Shown: positions 17,128-25,252 of the stretch, one piece after another | Position numbering within the stretch: the stretch's first letter is position 1 | Layout of the letters: the number at the start of each line of letters is the position of its first letter | Source of the DNA: Pseudoxanthomonas gei | GTDB taxonomy: Bacteria > Pseudomonadota > Gammaproteobacteria > Xanthomonadales > Xanthomonadaceae | Assembly (NCBI RefSeq): GCF_010119615.1 | Contig: NZ_QOVG01000002.1 | Coordinates: 412,786 to 476,785, forward strand | Direction of reading: 5' to 3' | DNA: 64,000 nucleotides | The notes under the pieces: generated by a model | What the model was told of the DNA's origin: nothing | Seen by the model: only the letters and a program-made list of their open reading frames with translations | Databases searched by the model: none | Translations under genes and position numbers: made by a program

Positions 17128-19223
17128 GACGCGAAGAACACCTTGTCCACGACTTCGCGCGCCGCCTGCATGGAGAAATGGCGCGCCACGTTGTCCAGGC
17201 CATTGCGCGACAGCAGGTTCCACAAGGCCTCGTCCTGGTACAGCCCGGCCACCGCATCGGCGAAGCCCTGCGGATCATCGGCCACCAGGACGTCCACGCC
17301 ATCAGCCAGGTGCATGCCTTCCACCGCGGTCGTCGTCGCCACCACCGGCTGGCCGTGCGCCATGCTCAGGTTGACCTTGCCCTTCACCCCGGCGCCATAG
17401 CGCAATGGCGCCACCGCGATACGCAGGCTCTCCATCATCGGCACCAGGTCCGGAACGTGCCCATGCACCACCACGCCCTCCCGCCCGGCCAGTGCGCGGA
17501 CCGCGTCCGGCGGATCGCTGCCCACGCAATGGAAAACCACGTCCGGCAGCCGCGCCCGCAGCAACGGCATCACTTGACCTGCGAACCACACCACCGCATC
17601 CACGTTGGGCGGGTGGCGGAAGCCGCCAACGAACACCAGGTCATGGCGCTGGGCGAACGAGGCGCCGGCGCCGGCGACCTCGTGCAGGTTCGACAGCAGT
17701 TCGATATGCGCTGCGGGGGCATCGGCCGCAAGCAGTTCGCGCTCCATGGTGCTGACCACCAGGGTGACGTCGGCGTCGGCAATGACCTTCAGTTCGCTGT
17801 CGCGGGTGCGCAGGGCGGCCGCGCGCAGGCCTGCGTCGCCGGCCATCTCGGCGCCGCGCGCCTCGCGCAGGTAATGCAGGTCCACGCTGTCGAACACGAT
17901 CCGGGCCTGCGGGGCGTGGCGCTTGACCAGCGGCAGGAACTCGCTGGCCACGTAGTGCCGCGACAGCAGCACCACGTCGAAGCGAGGTCCATGCTCGCGC
18001 AGCCACGCCGGCGCGCGCGCGGCGAACGGTGCGTACCACGCCTCCACGCCCAGCTGTTGCAGGGCCTCGGTATAGCGGCCGCCGTGCTGGCGGTTGGCCG
18101 CAAGGAACACCACGTGCGCGCCCTGTTCGCGCAGCAGGCGCATCAGGTTGAACATGCGCAGGGAGCCCGAGTCATGGTCCGGCCGTGGTGTCAGCGCATC
18201 GACGATCAGGACCTGGCGCCGGTAATGCTGGCGCGTGAGTTCCACCACTGGCGCCTCATGGTCCGGATGGCTTGGCAGTGCGTGGCGCCAGCGCGCCTCG
18301 AACTTCTCGCGGTTGCGCACCTGGTAGGCCTTGATGCCGGCGTTGGGATCGGTGCCGGCGGTGATGCCTTCCAGGTGCACTACTTTCGAGGCTGGCTGGT
18401 ACAACACGTCGTGCCCCAGCGAGCGCAGGCGCAGGCCCAGGTCGGTGTCCTCGTAATAGGCGGGCGAGAAATGCGTGTCGAAACCGCCGGCTTCGGCGAA
18501 CAATGCCGCAGGCACCGCGATCGCCGCGCCGGAGCAATAGTCGACCTGGCGCAGGTAGGAGAACGCAGGATGCAGCGGCGACTGGAAACGGCCGAGGTTG
18601 TCGGCGCGCCCGTCATCGCGCACCACGCCGCCGGCTTCCTGCAGGCGCCCGTCCGGATAGATCAGCTGCGCGCCCACCAGGCCGGCGCGCGGCTGCGTGC
18701 GAAAGGTATCCAGCAACGCATCCAGCCAGCCGGGCTGCGGCACGGTGTCGTTGTTGAGGAATACCAGCACTTCGCCGCGCGCGCGCGCCGCGCCGTCGTT
18801 GCAGGCCGCGATGAAGCCGCCGTTCTGGGCCCGGCGATGGAAGTGCAGGCCTGCCACTTGCCCCATCCACGCCTGGGTCTGGTCGCTGGAGCCGTCATCG
18901 ATCACCAGGATTTCGCAGGTCGCAAGGGGCGGGTGTTCGGCCAGCGCGCGCAGGCAGGTCAACGTGTGCGCGACCTGGTTGTAGACCGGAATGATGAGGC
19001 TGGCCCGCGGCGCCTCGCTGTCGGGTACCGCGAAGGGCGCGAAGGGCGCGTCCTGCGGGAAGTACAGCGCCGCGCGCTGGGTCAGGGGCACGCGTTCGAA
19101 CTGGCGCTTCACCCGCGCCCAGGTCGCGCGCCAGCCACGCGCCCGCAGGCTGGTGGTGCCACGACGGACCAGCCCCAGCGCACGTTGCCATTGGAAGCGC
19201 AGATCGGCCAGGGAAATCGACAT
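17124..19223 (-). CDS. two-domain glycosyltransferase (GT2 + GT4-like)
   Basis: 699 residues. Residues about 70-310 are a GT2 (GT-A) domain: ASLIIPVYNQ, VIDDGSSDQTQAW, the metal-site region VFLNNDTVPQPGW, and the acceptor motif YYEDTDLGLRLRSLG. Residues about 335-699 are a GT-B, GT4-like domain: VDALTPRPDHDSGSLRM, FVGGFRHPPNVDAVVWF, and MMESLRIAVAPLRYGAGVKGK with the EGMHL donor-site region. Such fusions build surface polysaccharides or glycosylate proteins. The gene is alone here, not in a polysaccharide cluster, so the product cannot be named. Confidence 0.92.
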   Translation of the reverse strand: MSISLADLRFQWQRALGLVRRGTTSLRARGWRATWARVKRQFERVPLTQRAALYFPQDAPFAPFAVPDSEAPRASLIIPVYNQVAHTLTCLRALAEHPPLATCEILVIDDGSSDQTQAWMGQVAGLHFHRRAQNGGFIAACNDGAARARGEVLVFLNNDTVPQPGWLDALLDTFRTQPRAGLVGAQLIYPDGRLQEAGGVVRDDGRADNLGRFQSPLHPAFSYLRQVDYCSGAAIAVPAALFAEAGGFDTHFSPAYYEDTDLGLRLRSLGHDVLYQPASKVVHLEGITAGTDPNAGIKAYQVRNREKFEARWRHALPSHPDHEAPVVELTRQHYRRQVLIVDALTPRPDHDSGSLRMFNLMRLLREQGAHVVFLAANRQHGGRYTEALQQLGVEAWYAPFAARAPAWLREHGPRFDVVLLSRHYVASEFLPLVKRHAPQARIVFDSVDLHYLREARGAEMAGDAGLRAAALRTRDSELKVIADADVTLVVSTMERELLAADAPAAHIELLSNLHEVAGAGASFAQRHDLVFVGGFRHPPNVDAVVWFAGQVMPLLRARLPDVVFHCVGSDPPDAVRALAGREGVVVHGHVPDLVPMMESLRIAVAPLRYGAGVKGKVNLSMAHGQPVVATTTAVEGMHLADGVDVLVADDPQGFADAVAGLYQDEALWNLLSRNGLDNVARHFSMQAAREVVDKVFFAS

Positions 19224-19318
19224 TGAGCTGCAACTCCGGCTGAGCGAAAGGCACCTGCATGCACTCGCTGCAGGGCGGGCTGCGCTAGACTCGCCCGAAT
19301 TCCCATTGTCGCATCCCC

Positions 19319-21745
19319 GTGCCGCGCTACGACTACGACGACCAAGACGACGACATCGACGATCTCGACCAAGCGCATCCCTGGCGGCAGCGACTGGTCA
19401 CCTGGGCACTGGCCGCACTGGGCCTGGGGCTCGGTTTCCTGATCCCCTACACGTTGTACCTGAACCACCAGGTCAGCCAGCGTTTCGGTGCCCTGCAGTG
19501 GCAGTTGCCGACCCGTGTGTATGCGCGGCCGCTGCAGCTGGCTTCCGGCGTGGCCATGGATGCGCAGACCCTGAAGACCGAACTGGACGCGGCCTCGTAT
19601 CGCGATGACGGTGCCGGCCAGCGGCCAGGCACCTATGCGAAGGAAGGCGGGCGCTTCACCATTGCCAGCCGCGGCTTCACCGACGTGGACGCCACGGTGC
19701 CCGCCCGCCGCGTGCAGGTCTCGCTGTCTGGCGGCCGCGTTGCCGCCGTGCGCGACCCGGACCGCAAGCAGAACCTGGAATCGGCGCGCCTGGATCCGGC
19801 GCGCATCGCCACCCTCTACGGACAGAAGCAGGAGGAGCGCCGCCTGGTGCGCCTGGAGGAAGTGCCCGAGCTGCTGGTCACCGGCCTGCAGGCCGTCGAG
19901 GACCGCGACTTCAATACCCACCATGGCATCGACCTCAGCGGCATCGCCCGCGCCTTGTGGGTCACCGTGCGTTCGGGCGGCGAGAGCAGGCAGGGCGCCA
20001 GCACGCTGACCCAGCAGCTGGCGCGCAGCGGCCTGCTGGGCATCGGCAAGGAAGTCACGGTCAGCCGCAAGTTCAACGAGATCCTGTTCGCCCTGATCCT
20101 GGAGGCGCGCTACGACAAGCGCACCATCCTGGAGGCGTACATGAACCAGGTGTACATGGGCCAGCGCGGCAGCCAGGCCATCCATGGCGTGGCCGCGGCG
20201 TCGGAATTCTGGTTCGGGCGCGAACTCGATGCGCTGACCACCGAGCAGATCGCGCTGCTGATCGGCATCGTCAAGGGTCCGTCCCACTACGACCCGCGCC
20301 GCAATCCCGAGCGTGCGCTGGCCCGCCGCAACCTGGCCCTGGACAAGCTGCATGAAACCGGCCTGGTCCCGGACACCGAATGGAAGCGCGCCCGCAACGC
20401 GCCGTTGGGCGTGACCAAGACCCCGGGCATGGCCGCGGCCAACCGCTTCCCCGCCTATGTCGACCTGGTGCGCCGGCAGCTGGCGCGCGACTATCCGGAG
20501 AACCTGCTGCAGGGCGCCGGCCTTAGCGTGCTCACCGGCATGTCGCCCTCGGCCCAGGCCTACGCCGAAGGCGCGGTGGCGCGCACGCTGAAGTCGGTGG
20601 AAAACAAGCGCCGTCCGCCTTTGCAGGCCGGCCTGGTGCTGACCGACGTGCATGACGGCGATGTGCTGGCCGTGGTCGGCAGCCGCAACGTGTCGCAGCC
20701 CGGCTTCAACCGCGCGGTGGAAGCGCAGCGTCCGGTCGGTTCCCTGCTCAAGCCCTTCGTCTACCTGCTGGCACTGGCCCAGCCGGACAACTATTCGCTG
20801 GCCAGCTACGTCGATGATGCGCCGGTCACCGTGCAGCTCGGCAAGGGCAAGCGCTGGACCCCGGGCAATTCCGACAACCGCAGCCACGGCTCGGTGCGGC
20901 TGGTCGATGCGCTGGCCCACTCCTACAACCAGGCCACCGTGCGCATCGGCATGAAGGTCGATCCGGAACGCCTGTCCAGCCTGATCCGGGTGCTCGCCGG
21001 CATCAAGTCCGATCCCAATCCCTCGTTGATCCTGGGCGCCACCGACCAGAGCCCGTATGCGATGGCGCAGCTGTACCAGTTCCTCGCCTCCGGCGGCGAG
21101 ATCCAGCCGCTGCATGCGGTGCGCGGCGTGCTCGACCGCAACGGCAGGCTGCTCAAGCGCTACGACAAGACCCCGGCGCCGGCACAGGAAGGCGACTCCA
21201 TCGCCGCCCACCTGATCAGCATCGCCCTGCAGCAGGTGGTCAGCAACGGCACCGGTCGCCAGTTGCTCGGCGACGGCCTGGGCCGGCTGCAGTCGGCCGG
21301 CAAGACCGGCACCAGCAACGATGGCCGCGACAGCTGGTATGCCGGCTACACCGGCGACCACCTTGCGGTCGTGTGGATGGGCAACGACCAGAACGAACAG
21401 ACCGGCCTGTATGGCGCCACCGGCGCAATGCGGGTGTGGTCCGGAATCTTCTCGCGCCTGCCCAGTGCACCGCTGACGGTCTCGGGCAAGGGCCTGGACT
21501 GGCAGTGGGTCGCCGGTGGCAATGCCACCGATGCCAGCTGCCCCGGTGCGCGGCAGCTGCCGTTCGTGGCCGGTTTCGCGCCCGCCTACGCGCCCTGCGT
21601 CATCCAGCAGTCACCCGACGACTACGGCACCGAAGGCGAAGGTGAAGGCGAGGGTGGTGGTGGCTGGCGCAGCTGGTTCGGCCTGGATCGCGACAAGGAA
21701 GCGCCGCCCCCGCCCCCGGAGCCGGCGCCGCAACCGCAGCCGTAA
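19319..21745 (+). CDS. mrcB: penicillin-binding protein 1B (bifunctional class A PBP)
   Basis: 808 residues starting at GTG. Class A PBPs polymerise lipid II and cross-link peptidoglycan in the periplasm. Order: acidic cytoplasmic tail, membrane helix (about 30-47), UB2H-like domain, glycosyltransferase domain with EDRDFNTHHGID and RQGASTLTQQLARS, and transpeptidase domain with SLLK (RPVGSLLKPF, catalytic Ser), an SYN-type motif (AHSYNQATV) and KTGTSND. The C-terminus is a Pro/Gly/Glu-rich low-complexity tail. The next gene, a lipoprotein, follows within 14 bp and may be a partner, as LpoB is in enterics, although it is not recognisably LpoB. Confidence 0.95.
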   Translation: MPRYDYDDQDDDIDDLDQAHPWRQRLVTWALAALGLGLGFLIPYTLYLNHQVSQRFGALQWQLPTRVYARPLQLASGVAMDAQTLKTELDAASYRDDGAGQRPGTYAKEGGRFTIASRGFTDVDATVPARRVQVSLSGGRVAAVRDPDRKQNLESARLDPARIATLYGQKQEERRLVRLEEVPELLVTGLQAVEDRDFNTHHGIDLSGIARALWVTVRSGGESRQGASTLTQQLARSGLLGIGKEVTVSRKFNEILFALILEARYDKRTILEAYMNQVYMGQRGSQAIHGVAAASEFWFGRELDALTTEQIALLIGIVKGPSHYDPRRNPERALARRNLALDKLHETGLVPDTEWKRARNAPLGVTKTPGMAAANRFPAYVDLVRRQLARDYPENLLQGAGLSVLTGMSPSAQAYAEGAVARTLKSVENKRRPPLQAGLVLTDVHDGDVLAVVGSRNVSQPGFNRAVEAQRPVGSLLKPFVYLLALAQPDNYSLASYVDDAPVTVQLGKGKRWTPGNSDNRSHGSVRLVDALAHSYNQATVRIGMKVDPERLSSLIRVLAGIKSDPNPSLILGATDQSPYAMAQLYQFLASGGEIQPLHAVRGVLDRNGRLLKRYDKTPAPAQEGDSIAAHLISIALQQVVSNGTGRQLLGDGLGRLQSAGKTGTSNDGRDSWYAGYTGDHLAVVWMGNDQNEQTGLYGATGAMRVWSGIFSRLPSAPLTVSGKGLDWQWVAGGNATDASCPGARQLPFVAGFAPAYAPCVIQQSPDDYGTEGEGEGEGGGGWRSWFGLDRDKEAPPPPPEPAPQPQP

Positions 21746-21758
21746 ACCTGTGATCAAG

Positions 21759-22289
21759 ATGAAGCCGTCCACGAAATCCGCGCTCCTGGGACTCATGCTG
21801 GTGCTGTCCGGCTGCGCCGGCACGCCCGGCGCACAGGCGCCAGGCCCAGTTGCGACGCCCGCGGTCGCGCCCGAAGTGCGCCTCGCCAACGTCATCGCCG
21901 CCGCCAAGGGCGCCGATGACCGTGAACTCGCCGTGCAGCCATTGCGCGACCCGCAAGTGCAGGACCTGCGCGAGGATTCCACCGCTGCCATCGCCGTGCG
22001 CAACTACGGCGCGGCCGCCGAAGCGCTGAACCAGGCGCTGCTGATCGCGCCCGATGATCCTGCGATCCTGCAGGAGCGCGCCGAAGTGGCCCTGCTGCAA
22101 GGCGAAAACGAACGCGCCGACACCCTGGCCAGGCGCGCCTTCGAGCTGGGTTCCCGGGTCGGCCCGTTGTGCCGCCGGCACTGGGCCACCATCGAGCAGG
22201 CCCGCCTGGCGCGTGGCCTGGCGCAGGACGCCCAATCGGCGCACGTGCAGATCGCCGCCTGCACCGTGGCCGGCCTGCTGCGGATGTAG
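21759..22289 (+). CDS. TPR-containing lipoprotein downstream of mrcB
   Basis: 176 residues. The N-terminus is a lipoprotein signal (ALLGLMLVLSGCAGTPG, lipobox LSGC). The rest contains a TPR-like helical hairpin (NYGAAAEALNQALLIAPDDPAILQERAEVALL). A GTG start at 21750 would add three residues. It lies 4-13 bp after the mrcB stop on the same strand, so it is probably co-transcribed with PBP1B and could be an outer-membrane activator. That role is inferred from position only; there is no sequence resemblance to LpoB that I can see. Confidence 0.85.
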   Translation: MKPSTKSALLGLMLVLSGCAGTPGAQAPGPVATPAVAPEVRLANVIAAAKGADDRELAVQPLRDPQVQDLREDSTAAIAVRNYGAAAEALNQALLIAPDDPAILQERAEVALLQGENERADTLARRAFELGSRVGPLCRRHWATIEQARLARGLAQDAQSAHVQIAACTVAGLLRM

Positions 22290-22331
22290 GGCGTTCGCCC
22301 GGTAAACTGGCTGCCCCCCACCCACCCGTGT

Positions 22332-22349
22332 GGAGCCGAGCTTGCTCGG
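22332..22349. repeat. perfect 8-bp-stem hairpin in the intergenic region
   Basis: AGCCGAGC-TT-GCTCGGCT between the lipoprotein gene and the helicase gene. It lacks a following T run, so it is more likely a dispersed hairpin of the GAGCNNGCTTGCTCGGC type seen in xanthomonads than an intrinsic terminator. Confidence 0.5.
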
Positions 22350-22511
22350 CTGTCCCGCGCCCCATGACACCAAGGCATCGGACCACGCGCGCAAGCCATC
22401 CGGGCCGGCCCGGACCTCCACGCGGTGGCTTTCCTGCCGCTACAGCCAACCACAGCCAGCCCTCCCGCGTTAACGGACAGGGAGCTTTCAACAGGATCGT
22501 CCTTCCCCCCA

Positions 22512-24542
22512 ATGTCCCAACTCGCCCAAGCCAGCCGTGACGCCCTCAGCGAGGGTGGGGCACTGTCCAGCCAGCTCGACAACTTCGTGCCCCGCGAGGC
22601 GCAGCAGCGCCTGTCCACGGCGATTGCCGACGCCTTCGAAAGCCGCGAAGTGCTGCTGGCCGAGGCCGGCACCGGCACCGGCAAGACCTTCGCCTACCTG
22701 GTGCCGGCGTTGCTGTCGGGCCTGAAGACCATCATTTCCACCGGCACCCGGGCCCTGCAGGACCAGCTCTACCACCGCGACCTGCCACGCGTGCGCAATG
22801 CGCTGGGAACCGGCCTGAAGTCGGCCCTGCTGAAAGGCCGCGCCAACTACCTGTGCAAGTACCGGCTGGAACAGGCCAAGGGCGAGCCGAAGTTCACCAC
22901 CCGCGAACAGATCTCGCAGTTCCAGCGCATCGTGGCCTGGGGCGGGCGCACCCACTTCGGCGACATGGCCGAGCTGGAAGCGCTGCCCGATGATTCGCCG
23001 CTGCTGCCCATGGTCACGTCCACCAACGACAACTGCCTGGGCACCGACTGCCCGTTCTGGGGCGACTGCTTCGTGGTGCAGGCGCGCCAGCGCGCCCAGT
23101 CGGCCGACATCGTGGTGGTCAACCACCACCTGCTATTGGCCGACCTGGCGCTGAAGCAGGAAGGCTTCGGCGAAATCCTGCCGGGCGCCCAGGCCTTCGT
23201 CATCGACGAGGCCCACCAGCTGCCGGAACTGGCGGCGAATTTCTTTGGTGAGAGTTTCGGCATGCGCCCCCTGCAGGAACTGGCGCGCGACTGCCTGGCC
23301 GAATGCAAGGACATCCCCGGTGCGCTGGCCACGCTGCAGGTGCCGGTGCGCGCGCTGGAGCAGGCCTTGCGCGAACTGCGCGCCGGCATGGAAGGCCTGC
23401 CCAACCGCGGCACGCGTTTCCGCGCGCTGGCCAAGCCGGAAGTGCGCACCGGTTTCGACGCCTTGACCCAAGCGCTGGCGCACCTGATAGAAGCGGTCGT
23501 GGCGATGGCCGACGCGTCGCTGGGCATCGATGCCTGCGCCTCGCGCGCCAAGGACGCGGCGACGCGGCTGGAGCGCTGGCTGGAAGACAGCACCACTTCG
23601 GGCGAAAGCCAGGTGGTGGATTTCGAAAGCGGCGCGCCGCTGGCCACCAGCGACGTGCTCTGGTACGAACTGACCCAGCGTGGCTTCCGCTGCCAGCGCA
23701 CGCCGCTGGACGTGTCAGGCCCCTTGCGCGAACACCGCGAAAAATCGCAGGCGGCCTGGGTGTTCACTTCGGCCACGCTGGCGGTGAGCGGCGACTTCGA
23801 GCACATCGCCACGCGGCTCGGACTGGCCGACCCGAACACGCTGCTGCAACCCAGCCCCTTCGACTGGCCGAAACAGGCGCTGTGCTACCTGCCGCAGAAC
23901 CTGCCCGAACCCAATACCCGCGGTTTCGGCACCGCCCTGATCGCCGCGCTGTATCCGGTGCTGCAAGCCTCCGGCGGCCGCGCCTTCCTGCTGTTCGCCT
24001 CGCACCGCGCGCTGCGCGAGGCCGCCGAAACCCTGCGCGATGCGCCGTGGCCGCTGTTCGTGCAGGGCGAAGCGCCGCGCGCGACGCTGCTGGAAAAGTT
24101 CCGCGCTTCCGGCAATGGCGTACTGCTGGGCGCGGCCAGTTTCCGCGAAGGCGTGGACGTGGTCGGCGATGCGCTGAGCGTGGTGGTGATCGACAAGCTG
24201 CCGTTCGCTGCGCCGGATGACCCGGTGTTCGAGGCGCGCCTGGAAGCGATCCGCCGCGACGGCGGCAATCCCTTCCGTGACGAACAACTGCCGCAGGCGG
24301 TGATCGCGCTCAAGCAGGGCGTGGGCCGGCTGATCCGCAGCGAGACCGATCGCGGCGTGCTGGTACTGTGCGACCCGCGCTTGACCGGCAAACCCTACGG
24401 CAAGATATTCCTCGATTCATTGCCGCCGTTCGCGCGCACGCGCGAAGTCGCCGACGTGGAACGCTTCTTCGGCGTCGAACCTTCCGCGCCATTGCCCTCG
24501 CAGGACACCGAACAGGACTGGTATGAAGCTGCTCGCTTTTGA
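22512..24542 (+). CDS. yoaA: YoaA/DinG-type ATP-dependent helicase (XPD-like, Fe-S)
   Basis: 676 residues from ATG 22512. Superfamily 2 5'-3' DNA helicase. Walker A is EAGTGTGKTFAYLVPALL; the Fe-S cluster cysteines sit in ANYLCKYRLEQ, DNCLGTDCPFWGDC (about residues 110-195); DEAH box in AFVIDEAHQLPEL; C-terminal motifs LFASHRALREA and GVGRLIRSETDRGVL. The length and spacing fit YoaA (E. coli 636) better than DinG (716). YoaA works with the polymerase III chi subunit in repair of replication blocks. The tsaB gene overlaps the last 20 bases, a common arrangement for yoaA-tsaB. Confidence 0.93.
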   Translation: MSQLAQASRDALSEGGALSSQLDNFVPREAQQRLSTAIADAFESREVLLAEAGTGTGKTFAYLVPALLSGLKTIISTGTRALQDQLYHRDLPRVRNALGTGLKSALLKGRANYLCKYRLEQAKGEPKFTTREQISQFQRIVAWGGRTHFGDMAELEALPDDSPLLPMVTSTNDNCLGTDCPFWGDCFVVQARQRAQSADIVVVNHHLLLADLALKQEGFGEILPGAQAFVIDEAHQLPELAANFFGESFGMRPLQELARDCLAECKDIPGALATLQVPVRALEQALRELRAGMEGLPNRGTRFRALAKPEVRTGFDALTQALAHLIEAVVAMADASLGIDACASRAKDAATRLERWLEDSTTSGESQVVDFESGAPLATSDVLWYELTQRGFRCQRTPLDVSGPLREHREKSQAAWVFTSATLAVSGDFEHIATRLGLADPNTLLQPSPFDWPKQALCYLPQNLPEPNTRGFGTALIAALYPVLQASGGRAFLLFASHRALREAAETLRDAPWPLFVQGEAPRATLLEKFRASGNGVLLGAASFREGVDVVGDALSVVVIDKLPFAAPDDPVFEARLEAIRRDGGNPFRDEQLPQAVIALKQGVGRLIRSETDRGVLVLCDPRLTGKPYGKIFLDSLPPFARTREVADVERFFGVEPSAPLPSQDTEQDWYEAARF

Positions 24543-25218
24543 AACCGCCACCGAGGCCTGTTCCGTTGCCCTGTACCTGGACGGCGAGGTGATCGAACGC
24601 CATGAGATCGCCCCGCGCCTGCATGCCGAATACGCGCTGCCGTGGGCCGAAGCGCTGCTGGCGCAGGCCGGCATCAAGCGCACGCAACTCGATGTCATTG
24701 CCGTCAGCCGTGGCCCCGGCGCCTTCACCGGCGTGCGCCTGGCCATCGCCCTGGCCCAGGGCATCGCCCTGGCCCTGGACCGGCCGGTCGTCACGGTGTC
24801 CACGCTGCAGGCCATCGCCGTGCAGGCGCAAGGCGCGCGCATCCTCGCCGCGATCGATGCACGCATGGGCGAGGTCTATGTCGGCGCCTTCGAACGCGAT
24901 GGCGATGACCTGGTCGCAGTCTCCACCGAAATCGTATGCGCCCCGCAGGCAGTCACGCTGCCGGACAGCGAGGGCGGCTGGCACGGCGTCGGCACCGGAT
25001 TTGCAGCCGTCGAGGGTGCACTGGCAGCACACCTTGGCAACCAGCTCGCCAGCATCGACGCCAGCGCGCTGCCCCATGCCGCCGATGTCGCGCGCCTCGC
25101 CGTCGCCGCCTACGCGCGCGGTGAAGCGCTCGCCCCCGAACGTATCGAACCGGCCTACCTGCGCAACAACGTCGCCCTGACCCTGGAAGAGCAGAAGGCG
25201 CTGCGCGCCTCGCGCTGA
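24523..25218 (+). CDS. tsaB: tRNA threonylcarbamoyladenosine biosynthesis protein TsaB
   Basis: 231 residues. TsaB pairs with TsaD and TsaE to install t6A37 in ANN-decoding tRNAs. The N-terminal ASKHA fold is clear: MKLLAFETATEACSVALY, then DVIAVSRGPGAFTGVRLAIALAQG (glycine-rich loop), AIDARMGEVYVGAF. ATG 24523 lies inside the end of the helicase gene in another frame; the overlap suggests coupled translation. Confidence 0.96.
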   Translation: MKLLAFETATEACSVALYLDGEVIERHEIAPRLHAEYALPWAEALLAQAGIKRTQLDVIAVSRGPGAFTGVRLAIALAQGIALALDRPVVTVSTLQAIAVQAQGARILAAIDARMGEVYVGAFERDGDDLVAVSTEIVCAPQAVTLPDSEGGWHGVGTGFAAVEGALAAHLGNQLASIDASALPHAADVARLAVAAYARGEALAPERIEPAYLRNNVALTLEEQKALRASR

Positions 25219-25252
25219 TCGCCCATGGCCGATCAAGCCTGGCGTGCCTCCG

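Noticed and set aside
16854..19226. Plus-strand frame opposite the glycosyltransferase
   Set aside because: Shadow frame rich in His, Arg and Gln; the minus-strand gene shows GT2 and GT4 motifs.
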